Below, piece by piece: positions 1 to 7,030 of a stretch of 15,938 bases of DNA. The stretch covers positions 1 through 15,938 of the forward strand of contig JAZROP010000001.1 of NCBI GenBank assembly GCA_045648785.1. The letters are read 5' to 3'. Position numbers and translations under genes: made by a program. This stretch comes from RGIG7450 sp045648785 (GTDB lineage: Bacteria; Bacillota; Clostridia; RUG12999). The notes under the pieces are model-generated. The model ran no database searches. It had not been told where the DNA came from and saw nothing but the letters and a program-made list of their open reading frames with translations. The first letter of the stretch is position 1. Every line of letters starts with the position of its first letter.

Positions 1-388
1 ATGCTAATACTTCGCCACCGACACCGGCATTTCTTGCCTCTTTGTCAGTCATTATGCCTTTAGAAGTAGAGATGATTGCGATACCGAGGCCTCTGATAAC
101 CTTGGGAAGCTCATCTTTGCCGGCATAAATTCTAAGTCCGGGCTTACTTACTCTTTTAATGCCGGAGATAGTTTTTGATTTGCCTGCACCGTATTTCAGG
201 GTAATTCTGATGATACCCTGTTTGTTATCTTCGATTAACTGATAACTTTTTATATAACCTTCCGCATAAAGGATTTCAGCAATAGCTTTCTTTTCCTTGG
301 ATGCGGGTACATCTACACTTTCATGCTTAACAGAAGCAGCATTTCTGATTCTGGTGAGCATATCTGCGATAGGGTCCGTTATATGCAT
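1..388 (-). CDS. rpsH: 30S ribosomal protein S8, 3' end cut by window edge
   Basis: S8 is a primary 16S rRNA binder in the central domain of the small subunit and, in bacteria that use it, the repressor of the spc operon. The ATG at 386-388 gives the N-terminus MHITDPIADMLTRIRNA, typical of S8, and the visible end reads KEARNAGVGGEVLA, just short of the usual C-terminus. About 129 codons are visible; the family is about 132 residues long, so only some three residues and the stop lie outside. An AGGAGG ribosome binding site precedes the start. It is the last visible gene of the run and follows S14 after about 30 nt, the normal spc order. The reading frame is intact and shows nothing unusual. 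Confidence 0.97.
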   Translation of the reverse strand, partial: MHITDPIADMLTRIRNAASVKHESVDVPASKEKKAIAEILYAEGYIKSYQLIEDNKQGIIRITLKYGAGKSKTISGIKRVSKPGLRIYAGKDELPKVIRGLGIAIISTSKGIMTDKEARNAGVGGEVLA

Positions 389-420
389 TTAATTTACCTC
401 CTTCCGTATGGTAAAGCTTT

Positions 421-606
421 TTACCAGCTTGCTTTTTTAACACCGGGGATCTGACCCTTGTAAGCTAATTCTCTGAAGCAGATACGGCAAATACCGAACT
501 TTCTGAGATAAGCGTGAGGTCTTCCACATATTTTGCATCTGTTATAATATCTGGTGCTGAATTTCGGTGTTTTCTGCTGTTTTAACACCATAGCTTTTTT
601 AGCCAT
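421..606 (-). CDS. rpsZ: 30S ribosomal protein S14, zinc-binding type Z
   Basis: S14 sits in the head of the small subunit near S3 and S10. The 61-residue length and four cysteines in two CxxC pairs (C24/C27 and C40/C43) mark the short zinc-binding form, as opposed to the roughly 90-100 residue zinc-free form. In many Firmicutes the zinc-free paralogue is made under zinc starvation under Zur control; whether this genome has one cannot be seen here. The core CKICGRPHAYLRKFGICRIC is fully conserved. It lies between rplE (17 nt away) and rpsH, its standard spc position. Often annotated rpsN; rpsZ is used here for the type Z form. Confidence 0.97.
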   Translation of the reverse strand: MAKKAMVLKQQKTPKFSTRYYNRCKICGRPHAYLRKFGICRICFRELAYKGQIPGVKKASW

Positions 607-622
607 TTCTCTTATCCCCCTC

Positions 623-1165
623 TCAGTTTGCCGCGAATGGAGCGCCCATTAAGCTTAACAGCTCGCGAGCTTCCTCGTCGGTTTTAGCGGTAGTTACCAT
701 TATGATATCCATACCTCTGATTTTATCAATTTTATCATATTCGATTTCAGGGAATATAAGCTGTTCCTTAATTCCTAACGCATAGTTACCTCTGCCGTCG
801 AAGGAATTTGCGCTGATGCCGCGGAAGTCTCTTACTCGGGGAAGTGCTACGTTAAACAGTCTGTCAAGGAATTCATACATCTTGTCTGCTCTTAAAGTAA
901 CTTTAAGACCGATGTTCATGCCTTCTCTGAGTTTAAAGTTAGCAACCGAGTGTTTAGCTTTTGTTACAACAGGTTTCTGACCTGTGATTGCAGCTAAATC
1001 TGCTGCCGCCGCATCGATTGCTTTCGGGTTTTCTTTAGCTTCTCCCATGCCTATATTAATAACAATTTTATCAAGCTTAGGAATCTGCATTGTGCTCTTG
1101 TAGCCGAATTTCTCCATAAGAGCCGGTGCGATTTCACTTACATATTTATCCTTAAGTCTGGCCAT
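623..1165 (-). CDS. rplE: 50S ribosomal protein L5
   Basis: L5 binds 5S rRNA, helps form the central protuberance and contacts the P-site tRNA. The 180-residue length matches the family (about 179-180). Recognisable blocks are IPKLDKIVINIGMGEA near residue 28, GQKPVVTKAKHSVANFKLRE around 67, and LPRVRDFRGIS around 109. The C-terminal GMDIIMVTTAKTDEEARELL is also typical. The ATG start is preceded by AGGAGG. It follows rplX after 26 nt and precedes rpsZ by 16 nt, as in nearly all bacterial spc operons. No anomalies seen. Confidence 0.98.
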   Translation of the reverse strand: MARLKDKYVSEIAPALMEKFGYKSTMQIPKLDKIVINIGMGEAKENPKAIDAAAADLAAITGQKPVVTKAKHSVANFKLREGMNIGLKVTLRADKMYEFLDRLFNVALPRVRDFRGISANSFDGRGNYALGIKEQLIFPEIEYDKIDKIRGMDIIMVTTAKTDEEARELLSLMGAPFAAN

Positions 1166-1191
1166 GCTCTGGTCCTCCTTTCAACGGTATT

Positions 1192-1512
1192 TTAGTCAAT
1201 AATCTCCTGACAGTTCTTGCAGAATCTTGAAATCTGACCGTTTTCAAGAACTTTTCTGCCTATGCGTGTTGCTTTACCGCATTTGGGGCAAACGCGCATT
1301 ACTTTAGAACCGTAAATCGGAGTTTCTTTTTCAAGTCTTCCGCCGGTTTCACCCTGGCGACGAGGTTTGGTGTGACGGATTGCCACATTAACCTTTTCTA
1401 CAATTACTTTGCCTGTCTTCGGGTCTGCGGAAAGCACTTTACCTTTTTTTCCTTTATCTTTACCGGCAATAACAACTACTGTGTCACCGGATTTTAAATG
1501 AAATTTACTCAT
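1192..1512 (-). CDS. rplX: 50S ribosomal protein L24
   Basis: L24 is an assembly initiator that binds 23S rRNA near its 5' end. The N-terminal KOW motif is visible at about residues 8-35 (GDTVVVIAGKDKGKKGKVLS), followed by the conserved block NVAIRHTKPRRQGETGG. The C-terminal half carries two cysteine pairs, C75/C78 and C98/C101, spaced like a zinc ribbon; this form occurs in many bacterial L24 proteins and the E. coli protein lacks all four. Zinc binding here is an inference. The length of 106 residues is normal. The gene is 17 nt downstream of rplN and has a ribosome binding site in that gap. Confidence 0.97.
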   Translation of the reverse strand: MSKFHLKSGDTVVVIAGKDKGKKGKVLSADPKTGKVIVEKVNVAIRHTKPRRQGETGGRLEKETPIYGSKVMRVCPKCGKATRIGRKVLENGQISRFCKNCQEIID

Positions 1513-1529
1513 CAGTATGCTCTCCTTTC

Positions 1530-1898
1530 TTACAGCACTTCAGGAGCAAGAGAAAGTATCTTCATGTACTCTTTGTCTCTGAGCTCTCTGGCAACTGGCC
1601 CGAAAATACGGGTACCTCTGGGGTTTTTGTCATCTCTGATTAAAACCGCAGCATTTTCATCAAATCTTATATATGAACCGTCAGCACGACGCGCTCCTTT
1701 AACTGAACGAACGATAACGGCTTTAACTACATCGCCTTTTTTCGCTGTTCCACCGGGTGTGCTTTTCTTTACAGATGCAATAACTACATCGCCGATGTTT
1801 GCATATTTTCTTCCGCTTCCGCCGAGTACTCTAATGCACATAAGCTCTTTAGCACCTGTATTATCAGCAACCTTAAGAAGTGTTTGCTGTTGAATCAC
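1530..1898 (-). CDS. rplN: 50S ribosomal protein L14, GTG start
   Basis: L14 lies at the subunit interface and forms intersubunit bridge B8 with 16S rRNA. The 122-residue length is exactly that of the family. Hallmarks are MIQQQTLLKVADNTGAKELM at the N-terminus, VIASVKKSTPGG around residue 40 and FGPVARELR near the C-terminus. The start codon is GTG (1896-1898); its position is fixed by the conserved N-terminus and by an AGGA-rich site upstream, so the gene is not longer. It lies 30 nt downstream of rpsQ, in standard order. A plus-strand open frame over the same DNA is a shadow. Confidence 0.98.
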   Translation of the reverse strand: MIQQQTLLKVADNTGAKELMCIRVLGGSGRKYANIGDVVIASVKKSTPGGTAKKGDVVKAVIVRSVKGARRADGSYIRFDENAAVLIRDDKNPRGTRIFGPVARELRDKEYMKILSLAPEVL

Positions 1899-1928
1899 GG
1901 TAGGTTCACTCCTTCCTATTTGTTCAAA

Positions 1929-2183
1929 TTATTGTGCCTTTTCAACAATTTCAACAAGTCTCCATCTCTTATCTTTAGAGAGAGGTCTTGTTTCCATAAC
2001 TTTTACTCTGTCACCAATTCCGCAAGTATTATTTTCGTCATGAGCTTTAAGCTTATAAGTTCTTTTAACAATCTTGCCGTATAAGGGGTGCTTTACATTG
2101 TCAGCTATGGCAACTACAATTGTTTTATCCATTTTGTTGCTGACAACCATGCCTATTTTTGTTTTTCTGTAATTTCTTTCCAT
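1929..2183 (-). CDS. rpsQ: 30S ribosomal protein S17
   Basis: S17 is a primary binder of the 5' domain of 16S rRNA with an OB fold. The 84-residue length fits. Characteristic stretches are GMVVSNKMDKTIVVAI at about residues 11-26, HPLYGKIVKRTYKLKAHDE at about 32-50, and GDRVKVMETRPLSKDKRWRL at about 57-76. The ATG at 2181-2183 follows a GGAGG-type ribosome binding site. rpmC lies 36 nt upstream and rplN 30 nt downstream. Nothing unusual. Confidence 0.97.
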   Translation of the reverse strand: MERNYRKTKIGMVVSNKMDKTIVVAIADNVKHPLYGKIVKRTYKLKAHDENNTCGIGDRVKVMETRPLSKDKRWRLVEIVEKAQ

Positions 2184-2219
2184 AGTTTACAGTTTCCTCC
2201 TTTCCCTTACTTGCCGTCA

Positions 2220-2420
2220 TTAAAGAGACTCTTTAATTTCCGCTTCGCGGATAACGGTTTTTACTCTGGCAATTGTTCTTTTAACTTCAACCATTTTCAT
2301 GGGATTATCAAGCTGGTTGGTGGCATGCTGAAATCTTAAGTTGAACAGTTCTTCTTTAAGATCCTTTAACTTGAGCTCAAGCTCTTCAACTGTTAAATCA
2401 CGAAGTTTTTCGTTTTTCAT
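2220..2420 (-). CDS. rpmC: 50S ribosomal protein L29
   Basis: L29 is a small two-helix protein near the exit tunnel, next to L23 and close to where signal recognition particle and trigger factor dock. It has 66 residues, the usual size. LRDLTVEELELKLKDLKEEL opens the first helix, LFNLRFQHATNQLDNP is the signature turn and VKRTIARVKTVIRE the second helix. The ATG overlaps the stop codon of rplP by one base (TAATG), a sign of translational coupling. Confidence 0.97.
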   Translation of the reverse strand: MKNEKLRDLTVEELELKLKDLKEELFNLRFQHATNQLDNPMKMVEVKRTIARVKTVIREAEIKESL

Positions 2421-2851
2421 TAGTTGTCACCCTCCATTTCCTCATTTTCGCGGACAACAAATTTACACTTGATGGGAAGCTTGTGAATTGCACGAGACAT
2501 AGCCGCTCTTGCTACTTCTTCACTAACGCCTGCTACCTCGAACAGAATTCTGCCGGGTTTAACAACTGCTACCCAATATTCAGGTGAACCTTTACCGCTA
2601 CCCATACGGGTTTCAGCCGGTTTCTCTGTTACAGGTTTATCCGGGAAAATTTTAATCCAAACCTGACCGCCTCTTTTGATGTATCTTGTCATAGCGATAC
2701 GGGCAGCCTCTATCTGGTTACTTGTGATCCAGCCTGGCTCTAAAGCCTGAATACCAAAATCACCATATACTACTTTATTACCACGCAGTGCTTTACCTTT
2801 CATACGGCCTCTGTGCACTCTGCGGTATTTAACTCTTTTAGGCATTAACAT
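2420..2851 (-). CDS. rplP: 50S ribosomal protein L16
   Basis: L16 shapes the A-site tRNA region and is needed late in large-subunit assembly. Its 143 residues match the family. It starts MLMPKRVKYRRVHRGRMKGK and has the conserved segments GDFGIQALEPGWITSNQIEA and ETRMGSGKGSPEYWVAVVKP (about residues 81-100). Both ends are one-base TAATG overlaps: its start with the rpsC stop, its stop with the rpmC start. rpsC, rplP and rpmC are therefore likely to be translated as a coupled block. The MLM start is that usually assigned in Firmicutes. Confidence 0.98.
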   Translation of the reverse strand: MLMPKRVKYRRVHRGRMKGKALRGNKVVYGDFGIQALEPGWITSNQIEAARIAMTRYIKRGGQVWIKIFPDKPVTEKPAETRMGSGKGSPEYWVAVVKPGRILFEVAGVSEEVARAAMSRAIHKLPIKCKFVVRENEEMEGDN

Positions 2852-3513
2852 TATTTGTTTCCTCCTTTCGACACTCTCTTGCTCTCAGGAAGAACTTCGC
2901 CTTTATAAATCCAAACCTTAACACCGATTTTACCATATGTGGTGTTTGCTTCATAGAAGCCATAGTCTATGTCAGCTCTTAAGGTCTGAAGGGGAATTGT
3001 TCCCTCGTGATAGTGCTCGCTACGAGCGATTTCTGCACCGCCGAGACGGCCGGAAACGGAGGTTTTAATACCTTTCGCACCCAGTTTCATTGCTCTGCCC
3101 ATAACAGATTTCATAGCTCTTCTGAAAGAAATTCTCTTTTCAAGCTGAGCTGCAATGTTTTCTGCAACAAGCTGCGCGTTAAGATCGGGGCTTTTAACCT
3201 CTACGATGTTGATGGCAACATCTTTGCCTATCATAGCGATCATGTCTTTTCTGAGCTTTTCAATTTCTGCGCCGCCTCTGCCGATTACGATACCGGGTTT
3301 AGCTGTGTGGATTGTGATGAACACTTTACCAACTTTACGCTCAATTTCAAGCTTTGCGATACCTGCAAGGAAAAGTCTTTTCTTGAGGTAAATTCTTATC
3401 TTATTGTCTTCAACCAGATTGTTACCAAATTCGCTTTTGCCAGCAAACCATTTGGAATCCCAATCTTTGATAATACCAACTCTAAGTCCGTGTGGATGTA
3501 CTTTCTGACCCAA
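2851..3513 (-). CDS. rpsC: 30S ribosomal protein S3, TTG start
   Basis: S3 forms part of the mRNA entry channel and contributes to ribosomal helicase activity together with S4 and S5. The 220 residues begin MGQKVHPHGLRVGI, conserved in all S3 proteins. A type II KH domain follows with its IGRGG loop at about residues 77-81. The C-terminal domain carries GRLGGAEIARSEHYHEGTIP and GKIGVKVWIYKGEVLP. The start codon is TTG (3511-3513). It is set by the conserved N-terminus and by an AAGGAGGTG ribosome binding site in the 13-nt gap after rplV; no better in-frame start fits. A weak start with a very strong binding site may tune output. Confidence 0.98.
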   Translation of the reverse strand: MGQKVHPHGLRVGIIKDWDSKWFAGKSEFGNNLVEDNKIRIYLKKRLFLAGIAKLEIERKVGKVFITIHTAKPGIVIGRGGAEIEKLRKDMIAMIGKDVAINIVEVKSPDLNAQLVAENIAAQLEKRISFRRAMKSVMGRAMKLGAKGIKTSVSGRLGGAEIARSEHYHEGTIPLQTLRADIDYGFYEANTTYGKIGVKVWIYKGEVLPESKRVSKGGNK

Positions 3514-3526
3514 ATCTTACACCTCC

Positions 3527-3862
3527 TTATTCTTTTTCTTTCAATACGATTGTAATATGACTTGTTCTTTTATTGATTCTGAATGCTCTACCCTGTGCTC
3601 TTGGCATGATTCTCTTGAGAATCGGGCCGGGGTTTGCAAAAATCTCTGCAATATACAGGCTATCTACATTCATATCGTGATTATTTTCTGCATTAGCGAT
3701 TGCTGAATTTAAAAGTTTTAGCAATAACTCTGAAGCAGCCTTCGGAGTGTTTTTCAGAATACCTACTGCCACACCTACCGGCTTGTTTCTTATCAGGTCA
3801 TTAACTATTTTTACCTTGCGCGGTGAAATACGAGCATACCTAAGTGTTGCGCGTGCTTCCAT
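3527..3862 (-). CDS. rplV: 50S ribosomal protein L22
   Basis: L22 spans the large subunit, and its beta-hairpin lines the exit tunnel near the L4 constriction, where some macrolide-resistance mutations fall. It has 111 residues. ARISPRKVKIVNDLIRNK lies near residues 10-27 and the tunnel hairpin tip MPRAQGRAFRI at 86-96, matching the usual sequence with no visible insertion or deletion. The ATG follows AGGAGG. rpsS lies 38 nt upstream and rpsC 13 nt downstream. The plus-strand frame at 3747-3938 is a shadow. Confidence 0.98.
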   Translation of the reverse strand: MEARATLRYARISPRKVKIVNDLIRNKPVGVAVGILKNTPKAASELLLKLLNSAIANAENNHDMNVDSLYIAEIFANPGPILKRIMPRAQGRAFRINKRTSHITIVLKEKE

Positions 3863-3900
3863 TCCTCGCTCCTCCTTTCGTAAGAAACAAAGTTTCCTTC

Positions 3901-4176
3901 TTATTTTACTGCTGTTTTTGAACCGGAATGGCCTTTAAAGGTTCTTGTCGGTGCAAATTCACCGAGCTTGTGTCCTACCATGTCTTCTGTAATATATACA
4001 GGCACATGTTTGCGGCCGTCGTGTACTGCTATTGTGTGTCCAACCATTTCAGGGAAGATGGTGGATGCTCTTGACCATGTTTTTAAAACCGATTTGTTAC
4101 CTGACTCGTTAAGTTCGATAACTCTTTTAAGGAGTTTCTCATGGACAAAAGGGCCTTTTTTAACTGATCTGCTCAT
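3901..4176 (-). CDS. rpsS: 30S ribosomal protein S19
   Basis: S19 sits in the head of the small subunit beside S13 and forms part of the bridge to the large-subunit central protuberance. The 91 residues start MSRSVKKGPFVHEKLLKRV and contain TWSRASTIFPEMVGHTIAVH and VTEDMVGHKLGEFAPTRTF-type sequence (here ITEDMVGHKLGEFAPTRTF), all diagnostic. Length is normal. The ribosome binding site lies in the 15-nt gap after rplB. Confidence 0.98.
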   Translation of the reverse strand: MSRSVKKGPFVHEKLLKRVIELNESGNKSVLKTWSRASTIFPEMVGHTIAVHDGRKHVPVYITEDMVGHKLGEFAPTRTFKGHSGSKTAVK

Positions 4177-4191
4177 TATCCTTCCTCCTTA

Positions 4192-5025
4192 TTACTTATC
4201 TTTTCTTGATTTTACAATATATTTATTGCTTGCTTTTTTCTTGGATCTGGTCTTAAGTCCAAGTGCCGGTTTACCCCAAGGAGTAACAGGGCTGGGACGA
4301 CCGATAGGTGATTTACCTTCACCACCACCGTGCGGGTGGTCATTCGGGTTCATTACAACACCACGGACTGTAGGTCTGATGCCCATGTGGCGTTTACGAC
4401 CTGCTTTACCGATGGATACGTTTTCATGATCGATGTTACCAACCTGACCGATGGTTGCTTTACAATCCATTCTGATCATTCTTACTTCGCCGGAAGGAAG
4501 TCTAACCTGTGCGAATTTGTCTTCTTTCGCCATAAGCTGAGCAGCATTACCTGCACTTCTTACAAGCTGACCGCCCCTGCCGGGAACAAGCTCAATATTG
4601 TGGATAAGTGTACCAAGAGGAATATCTTTGATTTTCAGAGCGTTGCCAACTTTAATGTCAACATTTTCGCCCGATTCAATCTTAGTGCCCACTTTAAGAC
4701 CGAGCGGAGCGAGAATGTATCTCTTTTCGCCGTCTTCATACTGAACGAGAGCAATGTTTGCGCTTCTGTTCGGATCGTACTCGATTGTGAGTACTGTTGC
4801 AGGCATACCATCTTTATTTCTCTTAAAATCAATAATTCTGTATTTTCTTCTTTCACCGCCGCCTCTGTGACGAACTGTGATTCTACCATAGCTATTTCTG
4901 CCGGCATTCTTCTTAATAGGTTCAAGAAGTGATTTTTCAGGTACATTTGTGGTAATTTCCTCAAATGTGGAAACTGTCATAAATCTTCTTGCCGGAGAGG
5001 TAGGATTAAATTTTCTTATAGCCAT
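4192..5025 (-). CDS. rplB: 50S ribosomal protein L2
   Basis: L2 is one of the largest and most conserved large-subunit proteins. It is needed for subunit association and supports the peptidyl transferase centre. The 277-residue length is standard. The N-terminal OB-type region carries RNSYGRITVRHRGGGERRKY (about 43-62); the C-terminal SH3-like domain carries GNIDHENVSIGKAGRKRH and then NPNDHPHGGGEGKSPIGRPS. The functionally important histidine is H230, equivalent to H229 of E. coli. It follows rplW after 20 nt and precedes rpsS by 15 nt. The 200-residue plus-strand frame inside it is a shadow. Confidence 0.99.
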   Translation of the reverse strand: MAIRKFNPTSPARRFMTVSTFEEITTNVPEKSLLEPIKKNAGRNSYGRITVRHRGGGERRKYRIIDFKRNKDGMPATVLTIEYDPNRSANIALVQYEDGEKRYILAPLGLKVGTKIESGENVDIKVGNALKIKDIPLGTLIHNIELVPGRGGQLVRSAGNAAQLMAKEDKFAQVRLPSGEVRMIRMDCKATIGQVGNIDHENVSIGKAGRKRHMGIRPTVRGVVMNPNDHPHGGGEGKSPIGRPSPVTPWGKPALGLKTRSKKKASNKYIVKSRKDK

Positions 5026-5045
5026 ATTTTTCTCCCTCCCTATTC

Positions 5046-5336
5046 TTAAGCCATACCGTCAAAGAATTCGATAGTCTTGCTGTTTTCGGTAAGTGTAACG
5101 ATAGCTTTTTTCCAGTCAGCTCTTTTACCTTCGTTTCTGCCCATTCTTTTGAATTTGCCGATAACATTTATGGTATTTACACTTTTAACTTTCACGCCGA
5201 AAATTTCTTCAACAGCCTGTCTAATCTGAATTTTGTTAGCGCGCTTGTCAACTTCAAAGGTGTATTTCTTTTCCTGCATCTGCATCATGCTCTGTTCGGT
5301 TACTACCGGTCTTTTAATGATATCATGTGCTGTCAT
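5046..5336 (-). CDS. rplW: 50S ribosomal protein L23
   Basis: L23 borders the nascent-chain exit and is a docking site for trigger factor and signal recognition particle. It has 96 residues, as usual. DIIKRPVVTEQSMM lies at the N-terminus, YTFEVDKRANKIQIRQAVEE in the middle, and FGVKVKSVNTINVIGKFKRM after it. The start overlaps the rplD stop by one base (TAATG), so rplD and rplW are probably translationally coupled. The C-terminus WKKAIVTLTENSKTIEFFDG is conserved. Confidence 0.97.
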   Translation of the reverse strand: MTAHDIIKRPVVTEQSMMQMQEKKYTFEVDKRANKIQIRQAVEEIFGVKVKSVNTINVIGKFKRMGRNEGKRADWKKAIVTLTENSKTIEFFDGMA

Positions 5337-5956
5337 TATGCATACACCTCCTCAATTTTCTTTACGGCATCCTTAGCTACAACCATTACGTCATATTTAA
5401 GGATTTCATAAACATTCATTTCATTTACGAATGTTGCTTTAACATCTTTAATGTTTCTTGCGGATTTGTAAACATTTTCGTTTTTCTCAGCTGTTACGAT
5501 GAGAGCTTTTTCCGCATTAATCGCTTTGAGAACCTTTGCCATTTCGGCTGTTTTGATAGCCTCCATTTTAAGTTCATCAATAACAATGAATTCTTTTGCT
5601 GCTACCTTTGCGGTAAGAGCGGATTTCATTGCAAGAAGTCTAACCTTCTTATTGATTCTGTATCTGTAATCACGGGGTTTGGGGCCGAGAGCCACGCCGC
5701 CGCCTGTCCACTGAGGAGCACGGATGCTACCCTGTCTTGCACGGCCTGTGCCTTTCTGTCTCCACGGCTTTCTTCCGCCGCCTCTAACTTCGGTACGAGT
5801 TTTTGTGCTCTGTGTACCTTGTCTCTGATTTGCTAAATAATTAACTACTACCTGGTGAAGTGCAGCGTCATTAACTTCAACTGCAAATACCGCGTCGGAA
5901 AGTTTCATTTTTCCAACCTCTTCACCTGCCATATTTAATACAGCTATGTTAGGCAT
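5336..5956 (-). CDS. rplD: 50S ribosomal protein L4
   Basis: L4 has a globular domain on the subunit surface and a long loop reaching the exit tunnel. In gammaproteobacteria it also represses its own S10 operon by binding the leader; if this organism autoregulates the operon, L4 is a candidate effector, but that is inference. The 206 residues include the extended-loop signature GRKPWRQKGTGRARQGS at 61-77, followed by IRAPQWTGGGVALGPKPRDY. The sites of known macrolide-resistance changes in this loop look normal. It is 30 nt downstream of rplC; its stop overlaps the rplW start. Confidence 0.98.
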   Translation of the reverse strand: MPNIAVLNMAGEEVGKMKLSDAVFAVEVNDAALHQVVVNYLANQRQGTQSTKTRTEVRGGGRKPWRQKGTGRARQGSIRAPQWTGGGVALGPKPRDYRYRINKKVRLLAMKSALTAKVAAKEFIVIDELKMEAIKTAEMAKVLKAINAEKALIVTAEKNENVYKSARNIKDVKATFVNEMNVYEILKYDVMVVAKDAVKKIEEVYA

Positions 5957-5986
5957 TTAAAATTCCTCCTTTCGGTAAAACTTATA

Positions 5987-6622
5987 TTATTTACCCGATT
6001 TGATTGCTTCCTTAACAACAAGCAGTCCGCCTTTGGGGCCGGGAACGCCGCCTTTTACAAGGATAAGGTTTCTTTCAGCGTCAACTTTAGCAACATAAAG
6101 ATTCTGAATTGTCTTTTTAACATTGCCGTAGTGACCGGGAAGTTTCTTACCTTTGTATACTCTGGACGGGTCTGAGCAAGCGCCCATAGAACCTACGCCT
6201 CTGTGATAACCGGAACCGTGAGACATGGGACCTCTGTGTGTTCCCCATCTTTTAACGGTACCTGCGTATCCGTGACCTTTGCTTGTGCCGGTAACATCTA
6301 CCATTTCGCCTGCTGCGAAAATGTCGGATTTAATGATGTCACCTACATTAAAGGAAGATATGTCGTCAAGTCTGAATTCTTTTAAATTCTTCTTGTAAGC
6401 TACCTTCGCTTTGTCGAAATGACCCTTCATGGGTTTGTTCATTTTTCTTTCAGCTTTGTGGTCAAAGCCTACCTGAATTGCTTCATAGCCGTCAGTTTCA
6501 ACTGTTTTCTTCTGAACAACTACGCAAGGACCTGCTTCGATTACAGTAACCGGAATCATTACGCCGTCCTCGTTAAAAAGCTGAGTCATACCAAGCTTTT
6601 TACCTAAAATTGCCTTTTTCAT
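5987..6622 (-). CDS. rplC: 50S ribosomal protein L3
   Basis: L3 initiates large-subunit assembly and sends an extension toward the peptidyl transferase centre. It has 211 residues; it opens MKKAILGKKLGMTQLFNEDG and carries VDVTGTSKGHGYAGTVKRWG near residues 108-127. The extension reads RGPMSHGSGYHRGVGSMGAC and then GKKLPGHYGN. That last part departs from the E. coli-type PGRVFKGKKMAG stretch in ways I regard as lineage variation. A GGAGGTG ribosome binding site lies 8 nt before the ATG. The 93-nt gap to rpsJ is the largest gap between genes in the ribosomal run. Confidence 0.98.
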   Translation of the reverse strand: MKKAILGKKLGMTQLFNEDGVMIPVTVIEAGPCVVVQKKTVETDGYEAIQVGFDHKAERKMNKPMKGHFDKAKVAYKKNLKEFRLDDISSFNVGDIIKSDIFAAGEMVDVTGTSKGHGYAGTVKRWGTHRGPMSHGSGYHRGVGSMGACSDPSRVYKGKKLPGHYGNVKKTIQNLYVAKVDAERNLILVKGGVPGPKGGLLVVKEAIKSGK

Positions 6623-6715
6623 TTCCTTTACACCTCCGTTTGGTTATTGGTTGACCTTTAGTCAACATGACCGGAACATCAAACTCATGACCGAATGACT
6701 TCCTTATTATATATC
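6623..6715 (-). repeat. rpsJ-rplC intergenic spacer with hairpin and repeated CATGACCG
   Basis: This 93-nt spacer between rpsJ and rplC is the longest inside the ribosomal cluster. It holds an inverted repeat at 6650-6666 (arms GTTGAC and GTCAAC, 5-nt loop) and two copies of CATGACCG at 6666-6673 and 6686-6693, starting 20 nt apart. In the transcript these read as GGTCATG-type repeats upstream of the rplC ribosome binding site (6631-6637). No open frame of note and no promoter is evident. A role in rplC translation or mRNA processing is possible but unsupported beyond the repeats themselves. Confidence 0.5.
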
Positions 6716-7030
6716 CTATACCAGTTTGATTTCGATTTCTACGCCTGCGGGCAGATCGAGTCTTTTTAAAGCCTCAACTGTCTTGGGTGTAGGAGCAATG
6801 ATATCAACCAGTCTTTTGTGAGTGCGAAGTTCAAACTGTTCTCTGGAATCCTTGTACTTGTGCACCGCTCTTAAGATAGTGATTACTTCCTTCTTTGTGG
6901 GAAGGGGAATAGGTCCTGATACTTTAGAACCTGTTCTTTTAGCTGTATCAACAATCTTTGAAGCCGCCTGGTCAATCAAAGTGTGTTCATACGCTTTGAG
7001 TCTGATTCTCATTTTTGGTGTAGCTGCCAT
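6716..7030 (-). CDS. rpsJ: 30S ribosomal protein S10 (also NusE)
   Basis: S10 is a head protein of the small subunit. As NusE it also joins NusB and NusG in transcription antitermination, linking translation to RNA polymerase. The 104 residues read MRIRLKAYEHTLIDQAASKI near the N-terminus, then KVSGPIPLPTKKEVITILRA and QFELRTHKRLVDIIAPT. The ATG at 7028-7030 has AGGAGG at 7039-7044, 8 nt upstream. It is the first gene of the operon and follows a long structured leader. A second ATG 4 nt upstream is in another frame and lacks proper spacing. Confidence 0.99.
   Translation of the reverse strand: MAATPKMRIRLKAYEHTLIDQAASKIVDTAKRTGSKVSGPIPLPTKKEVITILRAVHKYKDSREQFELRTHKRLVDIIAPTPKTVEALKRLDLPAGVEIEIKLV

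Noticed and set aside
4330..4932. 200-residue plus-strand frame opposite rplB
   Set aside because: It is a shadow of the strongly conserved L2 gene; no domain or ribosome binding site supports it.
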